Origin: Arthrobacter sp. OVS8 | GTDB taxonomy: Bacteria > Actinomycetota > Actinomycetes > Actinomycetales > Micrococcaceae | Assembly: GCA_028370155.1 (NCBI GenBank) | Contig: CP116670.1 | Location: 248,001 to 312,000 of the forward strand | Direction: 5' to 3' | DNA length: 64,000 nt | In this document: in pieces, positions 32,591 through 44,819 of the stretch | Position numbering within the stretch: the stretch's first letter is position 1 | Layout: the number at the start of each line of letters is the position of its first letter | The notes under the pieces: generated by a model | What the model was told of the DNA's origin: nothing | What the model saw: only the letters and a program-made list of their open reading frames with translations | The model's database searches: none | Translations under genes and position numbers: made by a program

Positions 32591-34278
32591 CTAGTGCTTG
32601 AAGTTCAGCACCGTCACCGTTCCGGCCGTCAGCTTGAAGGTCTGGGTCTGTGAACCGTATTTGAAACCTTCAACGGTGGCACGCCCGGCGAGCGGAGTCG
32701 GATCGGACTTGGCGCCGTCGATCACCGTGCTGTCCTCGGCCGCGTAGCTGGGCCCGGACAGCTGGGTCATGGTTCCCGTCAGCGCCGGCCCGGGCAGTTC
32801 GAGGGTGACCTGGGTCTGGGCCGCCTTCTCCGGGTCGTTCTTGTTGACGATGACAACCGTGGTGCTGCCGTCCTTGTTCTGCAGCGCGTAGCTGTTGGAC
32901 AGCCCGCCGCCCTTGCTGTCGAGGCCGAGGAACTTGCCCGGCTCCAGGTCGGCCACCATCGCCATGCCGAAGTAGTTGGCACGGGGGCCATCTCGCCGTT
33001 CGGCTTGAGGTAGGCGCCGCCGCTGCAGATCACGGACATGGGCGGCCCGCCTTTGCAGGTCAGCATGGAACTGTGGAAGCCGAGCCGGGTGATGCCAAGG
33101 CGGGCGGCATTCAACGCGTAGTCCACGGCCCACAGGGCCGTTGAATGGGTTTTGGTGGTCTGGTTGGAGCCGGGGCACGCGGACATGCCCGTCTCCGCGA
33201 GCCAGGTCTCAAGCCCGGCCGATTTTGCGGCCTCGAGGGCGTGCTTCTGGTAGTCCTCGGCGCGCTGGTGGGTTGCCGGGCCCAGCAGGTTGGGGATGGT
33301 GGGGAAGGCGTTCGACTTCGAGTCGTTGCAGCTGAACAGCGGGTAGTTGTGGAACGACAGGACCTTCTTCTGCGGCAGCTCGGCGTCGATGAACGGCTTC
33401 CACCACTTCTGGTCGTACACGCCGGGCCCGGAAATCACGACGCCGGGGGCGGCCGCGTGGATGGCTTCGGCATACGCCTTGAGCTCCACGCCGTATTCCT
33501 CGATGCCGTAGCTGGCCGGACGCAGTTTCGTGTAGGCGAACCCGTTCGGTTCGTTGCCGACGGTGAAGCTCAGCAGCCGCGGGCCGAAGATCCGGGACGC
33601 GTGCTTGATCATGTCCGCCGCCCGGGCCGGGTTGTAGTGTCCCAGGTCCACGGTGAGGCTGATCTTGGCGTTTGTCGCGTTGAGTAGGGTGGCGACGCGT
33701 TCCAGGTCCTTCGGGGTGACCACCCTGGCGGGGTGGGCCTTGTCGCCCTTGTAGTCCGCCGGCAGCGCTTCGCCCGAGGAGGTCCAGAAGAACCGGCGGT
33801 CGACCGCGTTGCCGCCGAACCGGAGCACGGTGTCGTCGGAGTCCTTGAGGAGCGTCACCATCGAGGCGTTGGCGGAGCTCAGGGTGGGATCGGCCAGATC
33901 GGTCGCTTCCAGCGAAATTCCCACGGTGCCCTTGTTCAGGGTGGTTCCCACGGGCTCGTTCTTGACGGTCAGCTCCAGCGGATCCACCTTCTCCAGCGGG
34001 GAGCCGGCGGGAGGCGGAGTCTGCTTGTAGTAGCTGACGGCCGGCGCCTTGGCCGGCACCTTGGCCGGCGCAGTGGTCTGCGACGGCGTGGCCGCGGGCG
34101 TGGGATTCCCGGCGGCCGGGTTGGGATTCCCGGACACGGTGAATAGGACGGCGATGAGCGCAACGACCGCCAGGGCCGCGATGACCCCGATCAGGCGCAG
34201 CCTGGCGGTTTTGCGGGAGGGGCGGGGTCTGGCGGAGTCGGGCTCCGTGCCGTTGGGCGGATTGTCAGTATCGGGCAT
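32591..34278 (-). CDS. Membrane-anchored glycoside hydrolase, GH79-like
   Basis: About 562 residues. A short basic N-terminus and one transmembrane segment (residues 28-48) are followed by a Pro/Ala/Thr linker, leaving the catalytic domain outside. The barrel reads VLRFGGNAVDRRFFW, SLTVDLGHYNP and TVGNEPNGF, with Glu243 as likely acid/base, then SFHNYPLFSC and TWLAETGMSACPG, with Glu362 as likely nucleophile. A beta-sandwich domain follows (NSYALQNKDGSTTVVIVNKN). This arrangement fits heparanase/beta-glucuronidase-type GH79 enzymes. One frameshift near 32988. Substrate not predictable; surface or plant-derived uronides are an inference. Confidence 0.78.
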
Positions 34279-34350
34279 GACGGATTCTCCAGCAGTTGTG
34301 GTTGGTTTGCACCCAGCCTAGCCAATGCCGGGAGGCCCGCCGACCGCGAC

Positions 34351-35584
34351 TCAGGAGGACGGACGCTTGAATGTCTCCCGGGCCAGGAGCCAGCCGGCGG
34401 CGGCCGCCACCAGGACGCCGCCCGTGACGCCGAACGCCCAGCCGTAGCCCAGCCGGTCCGCGAGGAGCCCGGCCAGCACGGGGCCGATGATCGCGCCGCT
34501 GTCGGCTGTCATCTGGAAGATGGCCAGCACCCGGCCGCCGGAGCGCTCGTTGCCGATCACATCGGCCATGGCCGCCTGCTGGGCCGGACCCAGCAGGCCC
34601 GAGCCGATGCCTGCCACGGCCGTGGCCACGAGGAACCACAGCAGGTCGTGCGTGAAGCCGATGGCCGCCGTCGCGATGCCCGTCACCAGCAGGCCGGAGA
34701 TCATCAGGGTTTCCGGCCCAGACTGTCCGCGAGTTTGCCGGAGAACGTCAGCGCCACCGCGTTGGCCGCGGCGAACACCGCCAGGGCCCAGCCCGCCGAT
34801 TCCGGTCCCGCGTTCAGGGCGGCGACGGCGAAGAGCGGCACCGTGGCCATCCGCACGCCAAAGGTGGCCCAGCCGTTGGCGAAGCTGGAGAACAGCCCCG
34901 CCCGGTACGCGCTGTCCCGCAAGGCCTCGCGCAGTTCCATGGCCGGCGCCGTGCTGCCGCCCGGGCGGGAGCCGGCCGGCACATGGCTCAGCTGGGTCTG
35001 CACCACCAGGGCGGCCAGCACCAGGGCGGCCGCGTAGACGAGGAACGGCACCCGCAGGCCGAAGCCGCCAGCAGGCCGCCCACCACCGGCCCGCACACAT
35101 TGCCGATCAGGAAGGCCGAGGCGTACGCGCCGGAAACCCGGCCGCGGCTCTCCGGCGGCGCCAGCCGGACCACGAGGGCCATCGAGGCGACCGTGAACAT
35201 CACCGAGCCGGCGCCGCCGAGGCCGCGGAAGACCAGCAGCTGCCAGTAGTCCTGGGCGAAGGCGCAGGCCGCCGTCGACGCCGCGACAATCAGCAGGCCC
35301 GCCACGTACACCGGCCGTTCCCCGAGCCGGACGATCAGCGCACCGCCGGCGGGGCGAAGACCAGCCGCATCAACGCGAAGATGCTCACGATCACGGCAGC
35401 CGCCGTCGCGCCGACGTCGAACGTGGTGGCGAACTGGGGAGGACCGGGGCCACCAGGCCGAAGCCGAGGGCGATGAGGAAGGCCGCGACCAACATCACCT
35501 TAATGTCGCGGGGCATCACCGGTTTGCCGGTGTTCCGGGCAGGCGCCTGCGGCGGGAACCCGCGGGGCGGGAGGTCTTACTCAT
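34351..35584 (-). CDS. Major facilitator superfamily drug/metabolite exporter
   Basis: About 412 residues with twelve membrane segments after frame repair. The first half begins DIKVMLVAAFLIALGFGLVA and has the MFS loop GGALIVRLGERPVYVAGLLI; the second half has GKLADSLGRKPLMISGLL, and it ends WLLARETFKRPSS. Breaks near 35515, 35430, 35345, 35065 and 34715. I take ATG at 35584 as start because AGGA lies about 9 bases upstream; a frame-intact alternative starts at 35516 (MPRDIKVM) but has no ribosome-binding site. Divergent from amt. Substrate unknown, multidrug-type by similarity. Confidence 0.83.
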
Positions 35585-35638
35585 CGTGGTGGCTTCCTGG
35601 CGGTGCGGTCGTGCGGGGAGTGGGGTGTTGGAGTGCGT

Positions 35639-35665
35639 GAAACATAACCGTAACAAGAAGGATTT
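35639..35665 (+). promoter_or_regulatory. Candidate GlnR-type box in the amt promoter region
   Basis: GAAAC at 35639, GTAAC at 35650 and GATTT at 35661 are each spaced by 6 bp, giving the 11-bp period of alternating GaAAC and gTnAC half-sites known for actinobacterial GlnR. The third half-site is degenerate. A further GTAAC is at 35692. The box lies about 170-195 bp upstream of amt. Nitrogen control of amt-glnK is expected; binding is inferred. Confidence 0.4.
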
Positions 35666-35834
35666 GCACCATTTACTTCCGGGAGGTTCTTGTAACAACC
35701 CGGCAATCTAATTCCTCCACCGGTGAAACACGCCACGGACAAACTCTTTCTTAGAACGCAAACAGCGTTGAAGCATGCGGAGAACTCCGCAAGAACACCC
35801 AAAAGATTCGCTTCTAAAAGGGAGGACGTGCACC

Positions 35835-37207
35835 ATGGAACTTACCGCAGGTCACGTATGGCTGATGGTGGCAGCAGCGCTCGTGCTGTTCATGACACCA
35901 GGACTCGCATTTTTCTACGGCGGCATGACGCGCGCCAAGGCTGCACTGAACATGATGATGATGAGCTTCATCTCCATCGGCATGGTCGGTGTGGTCTGGG
36001 TGCTCTGGGGCGCCTCGATGAGCTCCGGCGAGGGCTTCATGCAGATGGTGGGCAACCCGTTCGCCACCTTCGGGCTGGAGGGTATCGACACTCCTGACGG
36101 CCTCATCAAGGTGGGCTACGCAGCCACCTTCGCGATCATCACGGTCGCCCTGATCAGCGGCGCGATCGCTGACCGCGCCAAGTTCGGCGCCTGGACCGTC
36201 TTCGTCCCCGTCTGGGTCACGCTGGTGTACTGCCCGCTGGCCTACATGGTCTGGGGCGGCGGGCTGTTCGGCCCGGAAGGCGCCATCGGCCAGGCCCTCG
36301 GCCCGGCGATTGACTTCGCCGGCGGCACAGTGGTCCACATCAACGCCGGCGTCGCTGCGCTGATCCTCGTGCTGATCATCGGCAACCGCAAGGGCTTCGG
36401 CAAGGACCCCAACCACCGCCCGCACAACATCCCGTTCGTGATGCTCGGTGCCGCGATCCTGTGGTTCGGCTGGTTCGGCTTCAACGGCGGCGCAGCAACG
36501 ACGGCGGAACAGGGCGGCCTGATCTGGGTCAACACCCTCGCAGCCCCCGCCGCGGCCATGCTCGGCTGGCTCATCACGGAACGTATCCGCGACGGTCACC
36601 CGACCTCGCTCGGTGCCGCCTCCGGTGTGGTTGCCGGCCTGGTTGCCATCACCCCGGCCTGCGCCAACGTCAGCCCGATCGGCGCACTCGGCCTCGGCCT
36701 CGTCGCCGGTGCGGCTTCCGCCCTCGCCGTCGGCCTCAAGTTCCGCTGGGGCTTTGACGATTCGCTCGACGTCGTAGGTGTCCACCTGGTCTCCGGCATC
36801 ATCGGCACCGTGGCGCTGGGCTTCATTGCCCTCCCGGTTGAGGGTGTTGGCGGCGGCCTCTTCTACGGCGGCGGACTCACCCAGCTGTGGGCCCAGCTCG
36901 CAGCGGCCGGTATCGCCATTGCCTACTCCGCAGTGCTGACCGCACTCATCGCCTACGCCATCCACAAGACCATGGGCTTCCGGGTCTCCCAGGAGCAGGA
37001 AGTGGTGGGCGTTGACCTCAGCCTGCACGCCGAAACCGCCTACGAATTCGGTGTCGGCGGCCACGGCGGAAGCTTCACCCGCTGCACGAGCTCATCACCG
37101 GCAAGGCCCAGGGCGAAGCCGCGGCCACCCCGGCCGCCGAGACGGTGGACGCGTCGTCCAACGGCAAGAAGACCGCAGCAGCAGGCAAGGAAAGTGTGGA
37201 GGCATGA
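35835..37207 (+). CDS. amt: Ammonium transporter
   Basis: Amt/MEP/Rh channel, about 457 residues, eleven membrane segments starting AGHVWLMVAAALVLFMTPGL. Diagnostic blocks: FFYGGMTRAKAALNMMMMSF, the signature DFAGGTVVHINAGVAALIL with the first pore His, FGWFGFNGGAA, and VDVVGVHLVSGI-type sequence (SLDVVGVHLVSG) with the second pore His. ATG at 35835 follows GGGAGGACG at ideal spacing. A frameshift near 37077 affects only the cytoplasmic tail, which continues GGSFTPLHELITGKAQGE. The stop overlaps the glnK start (ATGA), so transporter and PII regulator are translationally coupled. Confidence 0.96.
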
Positions 37208-37542
37208 AACTGATCACAGCAATCGTCCGGCCGGAAAAGCTCGACACCATCCGCGAAGGGCTCGAAGCCTACGGAGTGCAGGGCCTCACGGTCAGCGCAG
37301 CCAGCGGCTACGGCCGGCAGCGGGGCTACACCGAGGTGTACCGCGGCGCTGAGTACAACGTGGACCTGCTCCCCAAGATCCGGGTAGAGGTCCTGGCCAC
37401 CGATGAACAGGCCGACGACATCCTCGATGTCATCATCGCCAGCTCGAACACCGGCCGCGCCGGAGACGGCAAGGTCTGGACGATGGATGTGTTCGAGGCA
37501 GTACGGGTCCGCACCGGTGAACGCGGATCGGCTGCCATCTAG
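37204..37542 (+). CDS. glnK: Nitrogen regulatory protein P-II (GlnK)
   Basis: 112 residues, intact. MKLITAIVRPEKLDTIREGL, the ATP/2-oxoglutarate site SAASGYGRQRG, the T-loop EVYRGAEYNVDL with Tyr51 available for adenylylation or uridylylation, and the B-loop TGRAGDGKVWTMDV are all present. Binds ADP/ATP and 2-oxoglutarate and blocks the Amt pore when nitrogen is ample. Overlaps amt by 4 bp. A strong terminator follows at 37578. The modifying enzyme gene glnD, which often comes next in actinobacteria, is absent here. Confidence 0.96.
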   Translation: MKLITAIVRPEKLDTIREGLEAYGVQGLTVSAASGYGRQRGYTEVYRGAEYNVDLLPKIRVEVLATDEQADDILDVIIASSNTGRAGDGKVWTMDVFEAVRVRTGERGSAAI

Positions 37543-37577
37543 CCAGCAGCAACGCACAACGCAGCTTCAAACAACGC

Positions 37578-37617
37578 AGCGGGCCGGGAACCTGAAAAGG
37601 TACCCGGCCCGCTGTTT
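37578..37617 (+). terminator. Rho-independent terminator after glnK
   Basis: Arms AGCGGGCCGGG and CCCGGCCCGCT pair perfectly, with an inner ACCT/AGGT stem and a GAAA loop, followed by GTTT. It also sits after the end of the convergent G6PDH-like gene and may serve both. Confidence 0.85.
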
Positions 37618-37690
37618 GCATCTGGGCGCACGACGCCGATGCCGACGCCGGACGCGGACGGCGACTACGGACGACGACGCCGGCGGCGGG

Positions 37691-39080
37691 TCAGTCCGCC
37701 CGCCAGCCTTCCGGCCCGTCGCTCCCGGCGGCGTATTCCTCCAGCGGGGCGCTGTCCCTGGCCCAGGCCTTGAGGACGGGCTCCAGGATCCGCCAGCAGT
37801 CTTCCGCGGTGTCGGCCCGGACGGAGAGCAGGGGATCGCCGGTCAGGACGCCTTCCAGGACCTCCCCGTAGGGCAGCAGCTCGGAGCCGCTCAGTTCGGC
37901 TTGGAGGGTGGCGCGGTCCAGGCTGAGGACATCGCCGGGGCCGTTCACATCGACGTCGAACTCTAGGGTGTCCGGACCGAAGCCGATCCTGAGCTGGTTG
38001 GGGAGTCCACCCCGGTGAAGCCCCGGGGCAGGTGCGGCACCGGCCGGAACGTGACGACGGCTTCCTTGCGCTTGATGCCCAGGGCCTTGCCGGAACGCAG
38101 GATGAACGGGACGCCCTGCCAGCGCCAGTTGTCGATCTCCACCACCACCTCGGCCAGCGTCTCGGTGTCGCGGGCGGCGTCGACGCCTTCTTCCTTGGCG
38201 TAGTCCGGAACTGTCCGGCCGCCGATCGAGCCCGCGGTGTACCGGGCGCGGCGGGTGTTCTTCGCGTAGGGGCCTTGATGCTGCTGGCCCGCAGCACCGT
38301 GGCCACGGCGTCGCGGAGGTCCCGCTCATCCACCGAGGCGGGCGGTTCGATCGCCATCAGGGCCATGATCTGCAGAAGGTGGCTCTGGATCATGTCGCGC
38401 AGGGCGCCGGCGCCGTCGTAGTAGCGGGCACGCCCTTCCAGCGCGAGGTCCTCGTCAAATACAATCTCGACCTTTTCAATGTGGCCGCGGTTCCACACCG
38501 GTTCCAGGAAGGTGTTGGCGAAGCGCAGGCCCAGGATGTTCAGCACCGTTGCCTTGCCCAGGAAGTGGTCCACCCGGTGGATGTGGTCCTCCGGGACCAG
38601 TGCGGCCAGGGTTTCATTGAGCTGGCGGGCGGACTCCTCGCTGGAACCGAACGGCTTCTCCATGACCAGGCGCGTCCCGGCGGGCACCTGGCCCGGGGCC
38701 AAAGCCTCGCAGGCCAGCTGGCTGACGCGCGGCGGCAGCGCGAAGTAGATGGCGACGGGGCCCTCCAGCTGCGCCAGCAGGCCGGCGAGCTGCCCGCCTG
38801 CCGTGACGTCCAGCTGGTGGTAGCGGGTGGTTTCCCGGATCCGTTTCAGCTCCCGGCGGCCGGCCGCACCGGCCTGGGAGGCGGCGTCGGCGAAGGACTC
38901 GTCGAGGCGCTCCAGCCACTGTTCCGGGGTCCAGGCATCGGACCCGGCACCCACCAGGGTCAGGCCGTCGGCGCGTCCCCGCGACACGAGCCGGGCGAGT
39001 CCCGGCAGCAGGAGCCTGCCGGTGAGGTCGCCCGAGGCGCCCAGGATGAGCAGGGTTTTTATTGTTGTTTGGCTGGTCAC
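37691..39080 (-). CDS. Glucose-6-phosphate dehydrogenase family protein
   Basis: About 464 residues. The NADP-binding loop is LLILGASGDLTGRLLLPGLA, followed by FALPPRVSQLACEAL, VMEKPFGSSEESARQLN and the active-site RVDHFLGKATVLNILGLRFAN (DHFLGK replaces the usual DHYLGK). Then PVWNRGHIEKVEIVFDE, YYDGAGALRDMIQSHLLQIM and FILRSGKALGIKRKE. These are Zwf features, but the protein is shorter than canonical Zwf and carries the Tyr-to-Phe change, so it is probably a paralogue of the housekeeping enzyme. Frameshifts near 38268 and 38008. Lies alone on the reverse strand between glnK and ffh. Confidence 0.85.
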
Positions 39081-39098
39081 CTACGTCAGCATGCCATC

Positions 39099-39126
39099 TT
39101 GAACGCCCGTCTTGGTACCCTAGATA
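39099..39126 (+). promoter_or_regulatory. Candidate ffh promoter
   Basis: TTGAAC at 39099-39104 and TAGATA at 39121-39126, 16 bp apart, in the 152-bp gap between the divergent G6PDH-like gene and ffh, leaving a leader of about 100 bases. Sequence match only. Confidence 0.35.
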
Positions 39127-39232
39127 GTCGAGTCCCGTTGTCGAGGCGGTTCGTTCAGGCGAACTTCAGTCGCGACGCTGGCGTGCCGCACCGGCCGCCA
39201 TCCGTAGATCCACTGAAAGAAGTGCACGGCGC

Positions 39233-40822
39233 GTGTTCAATTCACTCTCTGACCGGTTGACAGCAACCTTCAAGAATCTCCGTGGCAAAGGCCGCCTGAC
39301 CGAGGCGGACGTTGACGCCACAGTCCGCGAGATCCGGCGTGCCCTCCTGGACGCCGACGTTGCCGTGCCCGTCGTCCGCGAATTCACCGGACGTGTGCGC
39401 GAGCGTGCCCTCGGCGCCGAGGTGTCCGCGGCGCTGAACCCGGGCCAGCAGATCGTGAAGATCGTCAACGAGGAGCTCGTCGAGATCCTGGGCGGCGAGA
39501 CCCGCCGGATCCGCCTCGCGAAGACCGGTCCCACCATCATCATGCTGGCCGGCCTGCAGGGTGCCGGTAAGACCACCCTGGCCGGCAAGCTCTCCAAGTA
39601 CCTCAAGGCGCAGGGCCACAGCCCCATGCTGGTGGCCTGCGACCTGCAGCGCCCCAACGCCGTCACGCAGCTCCAGGTGGTGGGCAAGCGCGCCGGCGTA
39701 CCGGTCTTTGCCCCGCACCCGGGCGCCACCTCCACCGAGCTGGAGCACCCGGCCGGCGACCCCGTCTCCGTCGCCCGCGCCGGCGTCGAGGAAGCCCGCC
39801 GCACGCTGCACGACGTCGTGATCGTTGACACCGCCGGCCGGACCGGCGTCGATGCCGAAATGATGGAGCAGGCGCGGCAGATCCGCCGCGCCATCGTTCC
39901 GAACGAAGTCCTGTTCGTGGTGGACGCCATGATCGGCCAGGATGCGGTCAATACGGCCATGGCCTTCGACGAAGGCGTTAACTTCACCGGCATTGTGCTC
40001 TCCAAGCTCGACGGCGACGCCCGCGGCGGTGCCGCGCTCTCGGTTTCCTCGGTCACCGGCAAGCCCGTGATGTTCGCGTCCACCGGCGAAGGCCTGGACG
40101 ACTTCGAGCTCTTCCACCCGGACCGTATGGCCTCACGCATCCTGGACCTCGGTGACGTCCTCACCCTGATCGAGCAGGCCGAACAGAACTGGGACAAGGA
40201 CGAAGCCGCCCGGATGGCGAAGAAATTCGCCGACCAGGAGGACTTCACCCTGGATGACTTCCTGGCCCAGATGCAGCAGATCCGCAACATGGGTTCCATG
40301 AAGAAGATGCTCATGATGATGCCCGGAGCGCAGAACATCCGGCAGCAGCTGGAGCAGTTCGACGAGCGCGAAATCGACCGTGTCGAGGCGATCGTCCGGT
40401 CCATGACACCGCACGAACGCGTCGCGCCCAAGATCATTAACGGCTCCCGCCGGGCCCGTATTGCCCGCGGTTCCGGTGTGCACGTCTCCGAGGTCAACGG
40501 CCTGCTGGAACGGTTTGCCCAGGCCCAGAAGATGATGAAGAAGATGGCTGCCGGCGGCGGAATGCCCGGAATGCCGGGGATGCCCGGCATGGGCGGCGGC
40601 GGAGGTGCCCGCAAGGGCGCCAAGAGCGCGCCCAAGAAGAAGGCCCGTTCCGGCAACCCGGCCAAGGCCGCGCAGGAGCTCAAGGACGCCGAGGCCCGGC
40701 GTGCCGCGGGCGCCAAGGCCCTTCCGACCGGTGCCTCGTTCGGCCAGCAGGGCGGCGACTTCGATGCCTCCCAGCTGAACCTGCCCAAGGGCTTTGACAA
40801 GTTCCTGGGCGGCGGGAAATAG
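39233..40822 (+). CDS. ffh: Signal recognition particle protein Ffh
   Basis: SRP54 GTPase, 529 residues, intact. N domain from FNSLSDRLTATFKNLRGKGR; G domain with GLQGAGKTTLAGKLS, CDLQRPNAVTQLQ, DTAGRTGVDAEMM and SKLDGDARGGAAL; the methionine-rich M domain (MQQIRNMGSMKKMLMMMPG, SRRARIARGSGVHVSEVN) binds signal peptides and 4.5S RNA. A Gly/Met and basic C-terminal extension is actinobacterial in style. GTG start at 39233. Works with FtsY (31253-32469) in co-translational membrane targeting. Confidence 0.98.
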   Translation: MFNSLSDRLTATFKNLRGKGRLTEADVDATVREIRRALLDADVAVPVVREFTGRVRERALGAEVSAALNPGQQIVKIVNEELVEILGGETRRIRLAKTGPTIIMLAGLQGAGKTTLAGKLSKYLKAQGHSPMLVACDLQRPNAVTQLQVVGKRAGVPVFAPHPGATSTELEHPAGDPVSVARAGVEEARRTLHDVVIVDTAGRTGVDAEMMEQARQIRRAIVPNEVLFVVDAMIGQDAVNTAMAFDEGVNFTGIVLSKLDGDARGGAALSVSSVTGKPVMFASTGEGLDDFELFHPDRMASRILDLGDVLTLIEQAEQNWDKDEAARMAKKFADQEDFTLDDFLAQMQQIRNMGSMKKMLMMMPGAQNIRQQLEQFDEREIDRVEAIVRSMTPHERVAPKIINGSRRARIARGSGVHVSEVNGLLERFAQAQKMMKKMAAGGGMPGMPGMPGMGGGGGARKGAKSAPKKKARSGNPAKAAQELKDAEARRAAGAKALPTGASFGQQGGDFDASQLNLPKGFDKFLGGGK

Positions 40823-40881
40823 GCCCTGCCGGCCGCAATGTCGGCGGCCCCGTTGCGGGGCCGGTGCCATAGGGTTAGACC

Positions 40882-43563
<2,682 letters not shown>

Positions 43564-43635
43564 AGATGAAGCTACCACGTGCCGTCCGAAAGGCGCGCGA
43601 GTGTGACGGCGGCCGTCGCGCTTAGGCTTTAAGCC

Positions 43636-44716
43636 ATGACCAGCATCATCGAGTTCAGCGGCACCGTCCTCACCGGACCCCACACGGAACATCACGGACT
43701 CTGGTCCGTCGACGGTCTTTTGACCTTCCGCCGCCCCGCGGCGGCCCCGGACCTGGTCTTGGACGGCTGGGTCATCCCCGGGCTGGTCGACGCGCACTGC
43801 CACATCGGGCTGGGACCGGGCGGGGACGTCCCGGAGGAGCTGGCTGAGGAACAGGCCATCACCGACCGCGACGCCGGTACCCTGCTGGTCCGCGACGCCG
43901 GTGCCGTCCACGACACCCGCTGGATCCAGCAGCGCGCGGACCTGCCGCGCCTCATCCGTGCGGGCCGGCATATCGCGAGGACCCGGCGCTACCTCCGGGG
44001 CTTCGCCGTCGAGGTGGAGCCGGAGGACCTGGTGGAGGCCGTGCGCAAGCAGGCGCGCGCCGGGGACGGCTGGGTCAAGCTCGTGGGGGACTGGATCGAC
44101 CGCGACGCCGGCGACCTCGCCGCGAGCTTTCCGGCCCGGACGCTGAAGGACGCCGTTCAGGCCGCCCACGACGAAGGCGCCCGGGTCACGGCCCACTGCT
44201 TCGCCGAAGACACGCTTGATGACATGCTCGACGCCGGGATCGACTGCATCGAGCACGCGACGGCCTGCTCCCGCGGCACCTGCCGCGGTTCGCCGAACAG
44301 GGAGTGCCGATCGTCCCGACACTGATCAACATCGCCACGTTCCCCGATATCGCCGACCAGGCCGAGGCCAAGTTCCCCGCTATGCGGCGCACATGCGCGC
44401 TCTCTGGGAGCGCCGGGCCGAACGCGTCCTGGCCGCCTTCGAAGCCGGCGTCACGATCTACGCCGGAACGGACGCCGGCAGCGTCATCAAACACGGGCGG
44501 ATTGTGGACGAACTCCAGGCGCTGCACGCCGCCGGACTCCCGGCCGGGGCGGCGCTCGACGCCGGCGCCTGGGCCGCGCGGGACTGGCTGCGGGCGGACG
44601 GAATTACCGAGGGAGCCAGCGCCGACGTCCTGGTCTGCGCTGAGGACCCGCGCCTCGATCTGGCCACCCTGCAGGACCTGACGAGCATCGTGTTGCGGGG
44701 GCAACTGGTCCGCTAG
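43636..44716 (+). CDS. Metal-dependent amidohydrolase
   Basis: About 360 residues, amidohydrolase superfamily. After a small beta-sandwich start, VIPGLVDAHCHIGLGPGGDV contains the HxH metal site; GWVKLVGDWIDRDAGD carries a Lys at the position of the bridging residue, VTAHCFAEDT and IDCIEHAT provide the later His ligands, and TIYAGTDAGSVIKHG the catalytic Asp. It resembles imidazolonepropionase-like/prolidase-like amidohydrolases. Substrate unknown. Frameshifts near 44270 and 44385. Divergent from thiC with the riboswitch region between. Confidence 0.83.
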
Positions 44717-44745
44717 GAATCCTCCCGCGCTCCATTAGGAATAAA

Positions 44746-44757
44746 TTGAAGCTTCAA
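44746..44757. promoter_or_regulatory. Perfect palindrome TTGAAGCTTCAA upstream of the VOC gene
   Basis: A 12-bp perfect palindrome within a locally AT-rich stretch (44740-44775) 63 bp before the VOC start, in a GC-rich genome. Palindromes of the TTGAA-TTCAA type are typical operators of MarR-family regulators, which often control aromatic-ring dioxygenases. No regulator gene is adjacent. Operator function is inferred. Confidence 0.45.
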
Positions 44758-44819
44758 GTAATTTATATCTATGAAGGGTCATCGACGGACGGTGGCCGCC
44801 GAAGCACCGGAGCGATGAA

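Noticed and set aside
34351..35584. MFS gene as a true pseudogene
   Set aside because: Five frame breaks, but the protein-level blocks are complete and intact between them, as in the essential genes of this window; the same sequencing artefact explains it.
40846..40862. Hairpin GGCCCCG-TTG-CGGGGCC after ffh as terminator
   Set aside because: Only 7 bp and no T tract; may contribute to 3' structure but not strong enough to call.
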